This document shows positions 1-12,368 of a stretch of DNA of 64,000 nucleotides, in pieces. A program made the translations under genes and the position numbers. The stretch comes from Crotalaria pallida (Eukaryota; Streptophyta; Magnoliopsida; Fabales; Fabaceae), in contig CM075650.1 of the NCBI GenBank assembly GCA_037953625.1, positions 120,263,706 through 120,327,705 of the forward strand. Direction: 5' to 3'. The notes under the pieces were generated by a model that did not search any database, was not told the DNA's origin, and was given only the letters and a program-made list of their open reading frames with translations. How positions within the stretch are numbered: position 1 is the first letter of the stretch; each line of letters begins with the position of its first letter.

Positions 1-1113
1 AGAGCAAGGAGGTTGTAAAGACACCGAGGGTGGTGACTGCAAGCAGGAAGTGTGAATGCCCATTCACACTTAAAAGGAAGGGTGCTAAGAAGCGATGAAG
101 GTGAAGGATTGCAGGTTTAGGTGCATCATGGGTTTCACAATCACGTTTGTGCAAAAAATTTTGAAAGTCAACCATTTGTTGGTCGACTAACCGTTAAACA
201 TAAGTCCTTAGTTGAAGAGTTGACAGAAAATAATATAAAACCAAATTCCATATTGCTTACATTGAAAGCTCATGATTCATCCAATGTCACTAGTTACAAT
301 GCTCGTCAAGATTATAGACGAAGAGTAAGATTCCCAATGACAGAGATGCAACATTTCATGCATTTGCTGGAGGAAGGCAATTATATCCATTCGTCATAGA
401 AAGAATAAGAGTACCAATGTTGTAGAAGACCTATTTTGGGCTCATCCTTGGTCACTAATACTTTTGCATTCCTTTAGCATGGTATTGCTAATGTACACCA
501 TCTATAAAACCAACAAGTACCCAAATGCCTTTACTTCAAATTGTTGGCTAGACATCAACAATGAAGACATATGGTGTTGCATTTGCTTTTTTGCAATCAG
601 AGAAAGTGGAAAACTACTTGTGGGCATTAGAATGTTTAAGCAGCCTTTTTCGACCTAATCATGAGTTTCCACAAGTGATTGTAATTGGCAAGGATGCATC
701 ATTGGGCAATGTTGTTAGAAATATTTTTCCGAAGTCTAGTCACTTATTGTGTCAGTTTCACGTGAATAAGAATGTGAAAAAGAGTTGCTTAGCACATATT
801 AGTGATAAAAAAATTCGTGAAGATGTGTTAACTCGTTGGGATGATATTGTTCGTTGTCAGAGTGTTAATGATTATGAGACATGTGTTGCATTGTGTAAGC
901 AAACATGCAAGAATCAAAAGCATGATTTTTTTGAAATATGTCGAAGATAATTGGTTGAATGAAAATAAATTTGTGGAGGCATGGACAAACAATGTTATGC
1001 ATCTCGGGAACACAACTACAAATAGGTCATTAGGTGTTAAGATCACTAATCTGAAGGATCAATCCCTGAGTTGGAGAGTTTTTAATGGTTTAGAACACAA
1101 AAATTTGGTTTAG
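1..1113 (+). pseudogene. MULE (FAR1-like) transposase remnant
   Basis: Decayed transposase of a Mutator-like element. From about base 45 the translation shows a FAR1-type DNA-binding stretch: a CPFTLKRK motif, then GFHNH, then VGRLT and an ILLTLK / NARQDYRR / TEMQHFMHLLEE block up to base 399. After several frameshifts, bases 561-950 encode the core MULE transposase domain, with VAFAFLQSEK, an aspartate in VIVIGKDASLGN, and FPKSSHLLCQFHVNKNVKK. The WTNNVMHLGNTTTNR motif follows in another frame (about 979-1030). The family normally encodes one continuous protein of several hundred residues that cuts and joins element ends in the nucleus. Here at least three frames are needed, so it is dead. 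The 5' end lies outside the window, and no terminal inverted repeat was seen. Confidence 0.85.
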
Positions 1114-1478
1114 TCAGCAGAATTTAGGATGATACTCAGATAAGCTTGAACAAAGTGATCGGAAGTTTTGTAAGATAACCTAGAATTAGTGAATGTTGGG
1201 AAGTTTTATGACCTTAGTCCCTATCAAATGTTATTGGATAGATGTGATGTATAGGAATATGATCTGTCAAAGTTGGGGAGTAAACGGAGATTTTGAGGTC
1301 TGTAGTAACCCACCTAGGCCTCAAAAGGATAAGAAGAGTCAAATTAAGCGGAAAGACCATGAGGAAAATAGTACCCTTGTCAGGATTGGCATAAGTGTGC
1401 TATTCTTTTTGAATTTTGTTTCGAAACCATTGAACCCTTTTGAACCCTTGTTGACAAAGCTATACCATTAGTACTAAG
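1114..1478 (+). other. Degraded sequence, possible MULE C-terminus
   Basis: No intact gene. Bases 1193-1471 stay open for 92 codons and include a basic stretch (PRPQKDKKSQIKRKD), which could be the lysine-rich tail found after the transposase domain in FAR1/MULE proteins. No diagnostic motif supports this, and the stretch could equally be part of the gypsy internal region that ends at 1640. Confidence 0.3.
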
Positions 1479-1640
1479 TTGTGTCTGATTACCTTTAAGA
1501 AAACGATGCATATGCGACGACTCGAGGACGACGACTACCGTTATAGACCGAGAGAATCACTCCAGAGAATCCGACATCCGTTGATTATGGAATTTCGCGT
1601 AGCATTTCTCGAGGACGAGAAATCTGCAAGTTGGGGAGAA
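1479..1640 (+). pseudogene. 3' end of Ty3/gypsy pol with polypurine tract
   Basis: The last bases before the LTR read gaggacgagaaatctgcaag and then ttggggagaa. One frame gives a GREICKLGRM-stop ending, the usual terminus of Tekay-type gypsy polyproteins, where the stop codon overlaps the polypurine tract. The same ending recurs at 33196-33233. The reading frame upstream is broken and no integrase motif remains within the window. How the MULE remnant came to lie next to it is not resolved; either element could have been truncated. Confidence 0.6.
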
Positions 1641-4600
1641 TGTAACATCCCGCGTTTTCCGACTAGGATAAATAAAATTTGAGTAAAGAAAAGAGTTGAT
1701 TTTATGGAGTTTTGATCAATAAATATTTTTATAGAGTTAGTAAGAATGATTTTTAATGAAAAATGATTTTTATTGATGATGAATTGTCAAAATGAATTTT
1801 CCTTATAGACTTTGAAAGATTGATTAACTTCGAAAATCCATAACTTTTTAACCGTAACTCCGATTTTGATGATCTTTATATCAAAACGATCGTATCGAAA
1901 TGTAGTTTTCAAAAATGTATCTTTCATAATTTTATGAATCGGTTTACGAAAATTATTTTCAGGACTGTAAAGGACGAATTTTCAAGGAATTAATCATGAA
2001 AAATAGTTTTTGATTTTTAATGAATTTTTCCTTTTGAGATTTTCTTTAATATATTAAATTATTATTTTAGAAAATGAAATAAGGGCTATAATTGCAACCA
2101 ATAAGTGCAGTTTATTATTTAAAAGAAATTGTGTTAAAAAATTGCTAATGTGTATGTTTGGTTATTATTTTGTGATTAAAGAGTGTGCTTGATTGATGTG
2201 TGCTAATATATGTATGTGTGATTAATTAAATATGAGTGTATGTATGATTGTGTTAATAGGAATGTTAGAGCTAATTGCTTGGTTATGAGTTGATAATTAT
2301 AAATAACCATGATTAAGAAATAAAATAAAAAATAAAAAAAATTAGAGGACATGTGTGTGCAAGAGGGAGTGCCACGATTTTGATGTGGGTGTGTGAGTGC
2401 ATGAATGAAACATGTGTGTTGTGTGTGTAAGTGCCAAGTGTGTGAGAGTGTGTATGTGTAGGCTTAAGAGCCTTTGTATGATGACTAAGTGGGAAGGGAA
2501 AATAAAATAAAGAGAAAATAAAACAAAGAAACTTGGGGACCAAGTAGGTGTCTTAGCATACCAAAAGTACCCCCTCTTTGAGGCATGTTGGCCGAACCAA
2601 CCCAAAAGACCCAAGGGAGGAAATAAAGCTTCGTTTTAGTCCATTTCCTCTCATTTTTTCCTTTCATACGTTCCATTCATTCATTCATTCCTTCTTTCAC
2701 CTTTTCATTTCCCACTTCCACCAACAAACACACTTAGTCCCAAGAGCAACATTAGCTCTTGAGACATATAAAAAAATAATAGAGGAAGAGAGAAAGAAGA
2801 AGAGGAACCGTGAGGTAGGAAGAAGAAGAAGAGGAGTCCAAAGCTTTAAACCTAGGAGCCCTTTGAAGATCAAGTATTAGAAGGCCATCTTTTCTTGGTA
2901 TAAACCAAAGATCCTAGGAGAAGTAGAACTAGTTTTTGAATTGTGATCTTGTAATCTTACTTTCTTTGTTTGCATGTTCATTTTCTTGGTTGATTTAAGG
3001 TTGCATGTGATGCTTTACCTTGATCTTAACTTTTAAGAACTAAATAAATTTGTAATAAACTATATGATGGACTCTATGATTCGGTTGGTGTTAGATCTTG
3101 ATGTTTTCATGATGGATCATTATGTTTTTCAAGCTAAATCTCTTTGATCTAAAGTTTTGTTCATGATTTTTGTGAACTTGAATTAAATCTCCTTGCATGT
3201 TAAATTTTTATGCTTAGAACCGTGAATCAAGAGGTTTTTATGTGTTTGTTTGATAAATAAATGTTTGATCTAAATTTATTTTTAATTTTGGTCTTGCATG
3301 TTACTTGAGGATGATTTTGAACTTTTGTATGCCTTGATTTTTGAGTTAATTTTAAAGAAAGGCTTTGATTTGTGTTTGATCTTTAATTTATGTTTTTATT
3401 TTTATAAAGCTTGATTTGTGTTTTGATCCTTGATTTTTGTCTTGATCTTGAGCTTTGTAAGTGATTTTTGGAAACAAAAGCTTTGGAGTTTTCTTCAAGC
3501 ATGAAATTTTTGATAAAAAGAATTTATTTTCTTGATGTGTGTTTCGGTGTGACTTAGATTTTTAGAAATAAAATTTTAATTGAAGTATTTGATGCATGCA
3601 TGTCATGATCTAATGAAAAGAATTATGTTTTGATGTTAGTTCTCTTAAAGGCTTGATTTCTATTGTTTTGGATGATTGATGCATGATGTACTTAAATTAA
3701 AGAAAATTATTTTCATAAAATCTAAATTCGGTTTTTTAAAGAAAATAATAATTGATGGATTGATTTTTGGTGTTGATTGTATGTATAATAGTATCTTTGA
3801 TTTCATGTAAGAAAATGAATGAACCATTTGTTGAATGATGTGTTATGCTGGAAAATGTGATTTATGTGTTTTTGATCTTGATGAATGATACTTCTATATG
3901 CTCAATAATTCTGGATTTTTGTCACTGACCTAAATATATTAAAATAAACTTCTCTGAATTTTTAAATGATTTTTGGAATTTATTTTCTATTTCTATGTGA
4001 ACCAACTTTATGAAAACCATTTTAAGAAAATCAGTTTTTCAGTTTAAAGAGAAATATAATTTTCGAACTTGTGCTACTTGAAATGGTTTTAAATTTTTTT
4101 GGTAGCTTCCTGACATCTCTAGATGTTCTCTGTAAAATTTGAAGAGATTTGGAGTTGATTTGATATTTTTAAGAAAGGCAAAACAGTGAACCACGTGGTT
4201 CGGATTTTCTGGACTTAGTGACAATTTTAATTAGAAAAATGTGACTTGCACAACTCCTAAATAATCTGAAAATTTTATGAGATAGCCTTGACTGTATAAG
4301 GAAGGTTTATGCCAATTTTCATGAAATTATGAATTGAGAAACTATTTTTAATAATAACGTTTTTGCCTCTGACCAGCAACAGTACCATGTTGTTTTTCAT
4401 GTGAAATTTAATTTGAAACCTAACTTAGGATTGTTTAAATGACTTGAAAATTTTATATGATGAACTTTGGTATGTATGTGTGTGTTCTGGAAATTTTCAA
4501 GATTAAATAAATTTATTTGATTTAGTTTTGGATTTTATCTTTTGTGTTTTACTTAAAATCACACTAAGATTTTATTTGCATGTTTTTAATGAATATGAAT

Positions 4601-5309
4601 TTTTATACTTTATGTTATGACTTGCCTGACTTGTATGCTGATCATGATGCTTGGAAATGATTGGATGAGTGATTGTTTGGTGTTATGTTTAGGTTATGCA
4701 TGAATAAATTATTTAATTAATCAAAGTGTTGTGTTTGAGTTTGTGATTGGTTTTGAAAAGTAATTGGTCTTGAAATAGTTTAGCTTTGATTTAATTAAAG
4801 AACCTTGGACTTAGTGGTTGCTGCCCTTAATTTATTTCACGATGTTAAGTTTGAAAAATAAATCATTTAAGTGTTTATTTTATAACAAAGTATTATATGA
4901 ACTAAAGTTTGATTTTTCGGTGTTTTCGGATTTTCTGAAAATGATTTATGGGCTTGCATGATTGCTGTCCAGATTTTATTTAAATTGTTTTTCCAATCCT
5001 AAAATGTGTTTGAATGGTTTAAATTTTTAGTTTTAAGTGGTATTTAACTCAAGAGAGATTTGGATTGAAAAAGTTTTAACGTTTTGCGATTTTCCGACGA
5101 GAAATAAAAAGAGTTTTCGAAAACGCGTCGTAATGTTAAGTAGGACGATTATTTAAGATAGACTTGTAACGCTAGTATCCTTCATTTAGTACAAGGTGCG
5201 TATAAGTCGAGAAGCGGAACGGCCGACTTGTTGGGAAGGAACCGCGACGATTTCAGATGCTGGAGTGTAAGGTGAGAGATGCAGTAGGCCTAAGTCGTCG
5301 TGACGTTTA

Positions 5310-5330
5310 GACTCAGTTCTAAACTGAGTC
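5310..5330 (+). other. Family A hairpin H0, copy 1
   Basis: GACTCAGTT (5310-5318) and AACTGAGTC (5322-5330) are perfect 9-bp inverted repeats with a 3-nt loop. The same place in A2 (10734) and A3 (60437) holds different stems that also pair. Confidence 0.6.
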
Positions 5331-6420
5331 CATTAAGCGTAATTAGAGTCTATGTCATATGTTACATGCTGCATTATCATACGTGATGCATATATGTGCT
5401 AGATGTTTACCTGTTTCGTTAAATATGGTGCATGATTTATTTTGTTATGTATTGGATTTTTTTTATGGATTATCATGTGGAGTATATCTTGTTCTGTTTG
5501 GAAAAGGTAGTATGTGGACATGAGAATTATGAGAAAGCATAAGATTGAGTTTAAGTGAGAAATTAAAAAGATACGATTGAGAAAGAGATAAAACGTAACG
5601 CGAATAAGATTGTGAAAGAAATGAGTTGATGAGATGAATGAATGGTAAAAGCAAGAAAGTGTGATTGAAAGAAAGAGAAATGATAATAAAGGTTGTATAA
5701 GTAATGAAATACAAAGAGTTGAGATTGGAGAAGAGCGATGTGGTATGGAAGTGAGATGTGGTTTGAATGAGATGTGATTCCTCGTTCACGTTTTTGGGAA
5801 GAAGCTTAGTGTTGAGTTGAGCTTGCTCCTCCATTAACACTCACCCAAAAATGTGATTTTTGAAAAAGGTTTTTGAAAAGAGATTTTGAAAGAGCTTTTG
5901 TGAAAATAAAATATTTGTGAAAGTTTTGGAAACATTATTTTTGAAAAAGTTTTGTGAAAGGATTTTTGAAATGAGGTTTCTGAAAATGTTTTGGTGAAGC
6001 AAAGGTTTTGTGAAATAAAGCTTTCGAAAAAGTTTTGTGAAAAGAGATTTTTAGAAAGACGAGGAAAAGATGTTGATGATGTTGATGAGAATATGCTGAG
6101 AGTGAGCTTTTGAGAATTATGATGATGAGATGCGTGAGAAAGTGATGTGAGGCCAAGGGCCATTGAGATTTAGGGGGAACAGATTGCGATTAGTGGTCGG
6201 GCTTCGTTGAAGAGATGCACCAAGGACGAGCCGACTTTTAGGATTAAGCCGTTTAATAAAACTCTAAAACTTTAAAAGACTTAAAAGACATTTATATACG
6301 CGGTGAGGCATGAGTGTCGTATCGAAGTAGTGGAGAGGAAGGAACCATAGGTATCTACGGATACTTAGGAGGAGATTGCATGAGGGGAGGACGATGACGG
6401 TGAAACGTCAAGAAGTCTAG

Positions 6421-6524
6421 AGTATATTTCTAGGCGGAACGAATCCCACATGTGGTGCACTAACGTGGTGGGGACTGGGTCTAATACCGTGGTAAGTTCC
6501 GCATCGCGAACTAGAAATTATACT
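6421..6524 (+). other. Family A two-helix hairpin H1, copy 1
   Basis: Outer arms agtatatttctag (6421-6433) and ctagaaattatact (6511-6524) pair over 13 bp with one bulge. Inner arms gcggaac (6434-6440) and gttccgc (6496-6502) pair perfectly. The apical part contains the palindrome CCACATGTGG. Copies 2 and 3 keep the helices with changed bases. Confidence 0.65.
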
Positions 6525-6769
6525 GTCGCCCCCTTGATTGCAAATCGAGAACAATGAGAGGGACTTGAACGGGGCATTTGTGATTGCCGCTGAGAGCGTG
6601 CATTGTTATTATGTGAATTATTATTATGATTTGAGGCAGGGCCTCCTGGTCTGGGACCATTTGTTTGTGTGTGACAACTGTCGTGCCCGCGTGGTAAATG
6701 TCCTGTACTCCTGTTTGCTTCCGACTAGGTTGGGTGGATGACCGAGGAGTTGTAGATGTGTGTGAGAGT

Positions 6770-6797
6770 TCAATGATGTTTTCCCCCTCATCATTGA
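6770..6797 (+). other. Family A pyrimidine-loop hairpin H2, copy 1
   Basis: tcaatgatg (6770-6778) pairs with catcattga (6789-6797) around the loop ttttccccct. Equivalents lie at 11908-11932 and 38186-38213. Confidence 0.6.
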
Positions 6798-7683
6798 GCG
6801 AACCGTTGGATAAGACTTAATAATGATAAAAGATTACAAGAAAGAAAGCATAAAGAATTTATAAAGAGTTGAGAAAGTTTCAAAGAAAGAAAGTATATTG
6901 ATTGTTGGAAAGAATGAGAAAGAGGATGATGAGAATGGAAAGTTCGAAGGCTTGTGATGCCAAGTGAAGTGATGTATGTTGTGATGGTTTATGATTTTGT
7001 ATGTTTCATTTATAAGTGTTTCCTATGTGCTTACGTGAGTATATTTGTCATATGCATAGCATGAGTAGTTGTTAATGCATGAGTCTTATATTCTGAGTAT
7101 TCTTTTTATACGAAGTCATTAGTATTCTGTCTGGTCATGTTGCACTTCGGGAATACTGACCATCTCTCCTACCATGTTGTCGTGTCGGGTTACTCCGATA
7201 TTGCAACGGGTAGATGGTCGACCCTGTAGTAGGATATGTACTTTCTTCTCGATGCGGTTTCGGCAATGGGCTTCAGCGAAGAGGATTAGAAGTCAAGATT
7301 AGCAATAGGTACTTCCCTTGAGCACTGTACCCTTTGCAACTACTTGGTTACATTGTCGTATCATTCTGTACCCCACTTGGTATTTTATTGAGTATGGCTT
7401 TTGAAAGAATAAAGTTTTATGAAACAAGAATTGAAAATGTTTTCTCAAATAAATTTGTGAAGCCAAGTTACAAAGTGCGATGTTAAGTAACATCTCGGTT
7501 TGGAACTTGACTTGTGATGTGTGACATGGGAATGTTATTCTATTTCAATTAAATTACTGAAATGTTTTTGAACCTTAAGCTTCTCATGTCCACGTCACCA
7601 TGTAAAAAAAAAATTTCCCAAATTTTTACTATATTTTATTAGAGAGATAAGTGTTTTCAAGTTGCCGAAATCGGGGTGTTACA

Positions 7684-8458
7684 CATTGCCTATATTTATT
7701 GAGAAAGAGTGTTGAGATGTGGAGAGGGATTAGATGCAGATATAAATCCCTTTCAGTGTAGAATCATTGTCTATATTTATTGAGAAAGAGTGTTGAGATG
7801 TGAGGAGGAATTAGTTGCAAAATTTTTTATGAAAGTTTCATCTTGTTGGAGGGATATCGGAAATGTTAGTTTGCTGGGAAATTGACATAGGTCCCCGAAA
7901 GATACTCGTGGAAACATACAGTCTTGGTATTTCACGTGAATTGACATGTAAAAAATATTCTCTGTCCCACAAGAATGGTAAAAAATGGCTAAATTTTTTG
8001 TCCAAAATTGTTCTGTTGTCAATTTAAATTAATTAATTAATTTGATTGCTGCCAAATAATAAAATTTGCCAACCTTTGAGTCTCGAAGGATGAGACAGAG
8101 GGTGTAGATGTATTTTATTTTTAGAGAGAAAATTTTCAAAGTTAATAGTCATATAAGTCCCCAAAAGATACCCGTGGAATTGTCCTTGAAAGATTTGTGA
8201 AATCTCTTAAACTCACCAAAGATCAATTTGGCGTCACGTAGTCCCCCATCCAATTTTGTCAGGAGGGACCTAATGAAATTCTACATGGCACGTTAAATGC
8301 TTTGTTGGCCCAATGCCATGTTGGATGGTTAAAAAGGTGCCACGTTTGGGCCAACAAAGCATTTAACGTGTCACACGTTGGATTATTAAAGGAACAAAAA
8401 TCTGTTTCGGTGTAGAATCCCTGTCTATATTTATTGAGAAAGAGTGTTGGATGTGTGA
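7684..8458. other. Old spacer with 80-bp direct repeats
   Basis: No gene. A unit of roughly 80 bp built around tctatatttattgagaaag and gaggaggaattagatgcag occurs at about 7684 and 7764, then at 8419 (split by LTR A2, resuming at 13085), and again at 13129. LTR A2 therefore inserted into this repeat. The rest looks like worn transposon sequence rich in 'aagtcccc' motifs of the kind seen in plant MITEs. The palindromic section at 8289-8370 is listed separately. Confidence 0.6.
8289..8370. repeat. Perfect 25-bp inverted repeat
   Basis: Bases 8289-8313 and 8346-8370 are exact reverse complements over 25 bp, separated by 32 bp (core ttaaatgctttgttggccc). This is probably the subterminal or foldback part of an old MITE. 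No flanking target duplication was identified. Confidence 0.75.
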
Positions 8459-10733
8459 TGTAACACCCCGCATTTTCCCGAATGTGCGTAAACGAATTCG
8501 TTTAAAATAAACCTTGAGTTTTGCTTTCAAAAGGATTTTTCTAAAAACAATTATTTATGATTTTATTCAAGAATGATGTCTTTATGGAAAGAACTTGCAT
8601 TTTGATTGATGAACCCTGAGAATGCAATTTTAGAATTTTCTGGATTTATTCACAAACTGTGTTTCTGAAAACTTTGGAAGATGAATTTTTATGAAACCAT
8701 GATTTCTGGAAAGCTGATGACTTTAAATAAAATTTTCCCTTTCATTGCATGTTTGTCTTTATGGCATGAAAGATGAGTGCAAGTATGTCTTAGCCTTAAC
8801 TATGGACTTTTTAGATTGGTTTGTAATATGTGGACTCATGGACTCTTCAAGCTTCGGTTATGGCTTCATTAGGTAGATCATGATGATTTTCTAAACAAGC
8901 TTCTAAAGGATCTAACTTATTATTTGAGATTTTGAGAAAACTAAAATGAAAACTTCATGCATGTTGAATTTATCCTCTTAAACCGTGAACCGTGAGGTTT
9001 TTATGAAAAAGTTTAGTAAATAATTTATGATCTAGGTTTGATTTGTGACAAAGTGAAGAATTTGTGTCTTGCATGATGATTTCTTGTGCTTCAACCGTGA
9101 CCTATGTGTATAGATTTGAATAATTGATTAACATGATCTAAGTTATTTGAGAAGAAAATAGAGATTTTTAGCTTTGCATGTTGACTTGTGATGATTTTGG
9201 TTGATCTTTGTATGTGCATGCATTAATCCATGTTTGTTGATTAAAAGTTAGGACCTTGAGGCTTTGCATGTCAAGTTTCAAATGAAAAAGGCTATGTTTC
9301 CCTTTGAGTATGTCTCGGCCTAGTAGAGATAATAGGATAATGGGCTTTAAAATGATTTTTCTTCTTATGAGCATGATTTGATTTAAAGACTTGTTTTATA
9401 TTTGTGGTGTTGATATGAAGGCCATTCAACCATGAGTGCTAAAAATGTTTTGGTGCATGATTTCTAGGTGCATGTATGTATTAGGAATTGATTTAGTGGT
9501 CTTAAGTCCATGCATTCCATTCTTTTAAGAAGTCCAAGATATAATTCAAATTTCTATCAAAAGGTCAAAAGGAAACCTCATAATGGCTCATGCATGTTGG
9601 TGTGATTAAATGGTGATGTGTGATCTATAGGATTTGCTTTGAGTAATTATCTTTAGTATGTCAAAAAGTAAACTAAGGTTCTTGCCTCATGTGTGATGAT
9701 ATTCGACCTTGAGGTTGGAAAATAGGGAAGTGTGTTTAATCATCATTTAGGATGTATATAGACCTTAGACTAAGATTAGCTTAGTTTAGGAGCATAAAGG
9801 TACATGTATGAAATAACCAATTTAAAGGAAAATAAAATAAATCTTTGAAATGATTTGTAGCTTTAATTGTTGTTTGAATTGAAGTGAAGAAAATGAAATT
9901 GAAGTTGTCAAATTTCCCTATGATGCTCACGGTTTCAATCTTTGAAGGCATGTAATAATTTCTTTTCTTGTTCTGGTTGTGTGCTATGTCATTGCAAGAT
10001 CTCATTTAAATGTTCTGGGTAATATATGTTTAGATGATTAGAAGAATTTCTTTTAAATGAATAATGAGAGTGATTATATGCTATGTTTATGCTATTATCT
10101 GTTTGATGAAATGATGTGATTTCTTTTCTTCTTTTCGGATTTAAGGACTAGAAATAAATAAATTGATTTCAAGGTCTTGAAATTATTTGTAGTTAGGAAA
10201 TGTCAATCCTAGGTAATTCGGTTTTGTCATGATTTAGCTAAAGGGTTAAGCTTGAATTGTTTTCTCATGCATGATTAGTTTGTGTGTCAACTTTATAAAT
10301 TAATTTAATGTAACTTTAGAATTTCATCTTTTAAATCTTGTTATTCTGTTGAATGTTTCCATACCCCAAACGTTTTAAAGCAAGTTTTAATGAGGAAAAG
10401 AAGGTTTATTTGAATAAAAGAGTATTTCCAAAATTGTTTTCAAAAGTTTTTCTCAAAAACCGTCTTAATCATGAATCTTGAAATTGAATTTGAAAAACAT
10501 TTGACAATGATAATAAGTTTTTAAAAGAAAAAATTGTTTTCAAAACGAATTCACCAAATGTATCGAGTTCGTTTCTAATGCACGGGAAAATGTCTTAGTT
10601 GAGCGATGGACGAGAAGATAAGGGGCGAGGAGAGATGATCGGGAAACCTTGGAGAGCTATAGGACGTTCGTCATCGAGGTGAGAGAGGGGCTTTCCCTTA
10701 AGACGCCGTGGTAATTAGGTAACATATTAAGGC

Positions 10734-10757
10734 GTCCAATCATCTCAAAGATTGGAC
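10734..10757 (+). other. Family A hairpin H0, copy 2
   Basis: gtccaatc (10734-10741) pairs with gattggac (10750-10757) around atctcaaa. The loop is identical in A3 while the stem differs. Confidence 0.65.
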
Positions 10758-11564
10758 CCCAATCTCATTTAGCGTAGTGGTGTATGTGATAGCGATTGTT
10801 TGATTGGTTTAGCTATCCACCCGGACGACTGAGATTGGATTATCAACATGATGTTGTGACTTACTTGTTCGTGTTGGATTATTAAATTCTTTTATGATTC
10901 GTTTATTTGTTATATTCATATGGTGTTGCTGGAAATTATTTGATTGTGCGTTAGTACTAAAGTTATGGAAGTAACAAGCTAAGTATGATAAGAAAAGAAT
11001 AATGGATTCGAATAATGAGAGTGAATAAGGGAGAGAGACAAGTTATGATGAGACTGAATTGTGAGAAAGTAGATGGTGACTGGAAATTTGGAATGAACGA
11101 GAGGAGTTGCTGATGTTGCTGAATCCGAATTGGGCGAGGAAAGACACCAATGATGTTGCTGAATCACCATTGGCAAGGAGAACAATGATGGCCTACTGAG
11201 TTTCAATTGGCTTGGAATAGTGATGCTAAGGTTGATGAGAGCAATGTGCTATGACTTGAGAAAGAGAAAGATGATGCAATGATGTTGCAATGATTCAAGT
11301 GATAGTGTATGAGCTTTAGGGGGATTAGATGCGAACGATTAGCGATCGGGTCTCATTGAAGGGATGCACGAAGGATGAGCTGATCATTAGTACTAAGCCG
11401 TAATAAAAACTCTTTTAAAAGATTCTAAAAGACATTGATAAATACGGTGAGGTATGAGTGTCGTTTCGAAGTAGTGGAGAGGAAGAAACAATAAGTATCT
11501 GCGGATACTTAGGACGAGATTGCATTAGGGGAGGACGATGACGGTGAAATGTCAAGAAGTCTAG

Positions 11565-11666
11565 AGTGTGTTTCTAGGCAGAACGAACTCCACATGTGGC
11601 GCACTAACGTGGTGGGGACTGGGTCTAATGCCGTGGCAAGTTCTGCGGGCCCACTAGAAACATACT
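11565..11666 (+). other. Family A two-helix hairpin H1, copy 2
   Basis: Outer arms agtgtgtttctag (11565-11577) and ctagaaacatact (11654-11666) pair over 13 positions with one G-T. Inner arms gcagaac (11578-11584) and gttctgc (11640-11646) pair perfectly. Relative to copy 1, a G-C pair has become A-T. Confidence 0.65.
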
Positions 11667-11907
11667 GTCGCCCCCTAGATTGCAAATCGAGAACAGTGAG
11701 AGGGACTGGAACGGGGCATTGTGTTTGCCACTGCGAGGCAGTGTGCCATGATTATTATGAATTGATATTATTGAGGCTGGGCCTCCTGGTCAGGGACCAT
11801 TTATGTGTTGTGACAGCTGTCGTGCCCGCGTGGTAAAGGTCATGTACTCCTGTTTGCTTCCGATTAGGTTGGGTGGTGGACCGAGGAGATGTAGACGTGT
11901 GTGAGCA

Positions 11908-11932
11908 CAATGATGTTTCCCCCTCATCATTG
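11908..11932 (+). other. Family A pyrimidine-loop hairpin H2, copy 2
   Basis: caatgatg (11908-11915) pairs with catcattg (11925-11932) around tttccccct. Confidence 0.55.
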
Positions 11933-12368
11933 ATGCTAACCGAAATGATAAGACTTAAATAACCAAGGCATTCCAAAGACCCGAGTAATGATAGTGATAA
12001 TAAAAATAATATTGATAATGATGTTAACCTCAAGTGAGGGATAAGATTTATGTGAGGCAGATGATATGAGTACCTTTGAAGCAATTGATGAGTATCGAAG
12101 ATGAAAAGGGAACGGGAAGTCTCATGGTGAATAAAGTCGGGTCAAAGGAATCTTGAAGTATTACCTTGAATGATTAAATGCGCTTATATTTTGTTAAGGA
12201 ATAGTTGTTGTTTTGATTCCCTCTATGTTATGCTTGGATTTATTTGCTTCTATTTATTTGGTCTTAGTATTTACCTAATGTAATCCCACATAGTCGACAT
12301 TGCCGTTTTGGGTAGCTCACTCTCTCTCTTCTACAATTCTATTATGTATGAAAATGTGCGGATCCTAG

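Larger units (their letters stand above)
1641..7683 (+). repeat. Family A long terminal repeat (A1), 3' LTR, 6.0 kb
   Basis: Begins TGTAACATCCCGCG directly after a gypsy polypurine tract and ends CGGGGTGTTACA, so the termini form the imperfect inverted repeat expected of this class. The flanks (gagaa / cattg) do not match, so it is a 3' LTR with its internal region upstream, not a solo LTR. It aligns with 8459-13084 and with the reverse complement of 52180-63810, most clearly over 6170-6800. The interior is AT-rich, with a degenerate A/G-rich repeat (GAAAAAGTTTTGTGAAA-like) at about 5855-6060. It has no believable coding region; open frames on both strands lie in low-complexity sequence. Hairpins at 5310, 6421 and 6770 are listed separately. 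Confidence 0.88.

Noticed and set aside
2313..2880. Overlapping frames near the start of LTR A1
   Set aside because: Low-complexity His/Thr/Ser peptides from GT-rich and CATT-rich microsatellite-like sequence.
5463..6163. Minus-strand frames of 109-125 codons
   Set aside because: Simple Ser/Phe/Leu-rich translations of the A/G-rich degenerate repeat within LTR A1.
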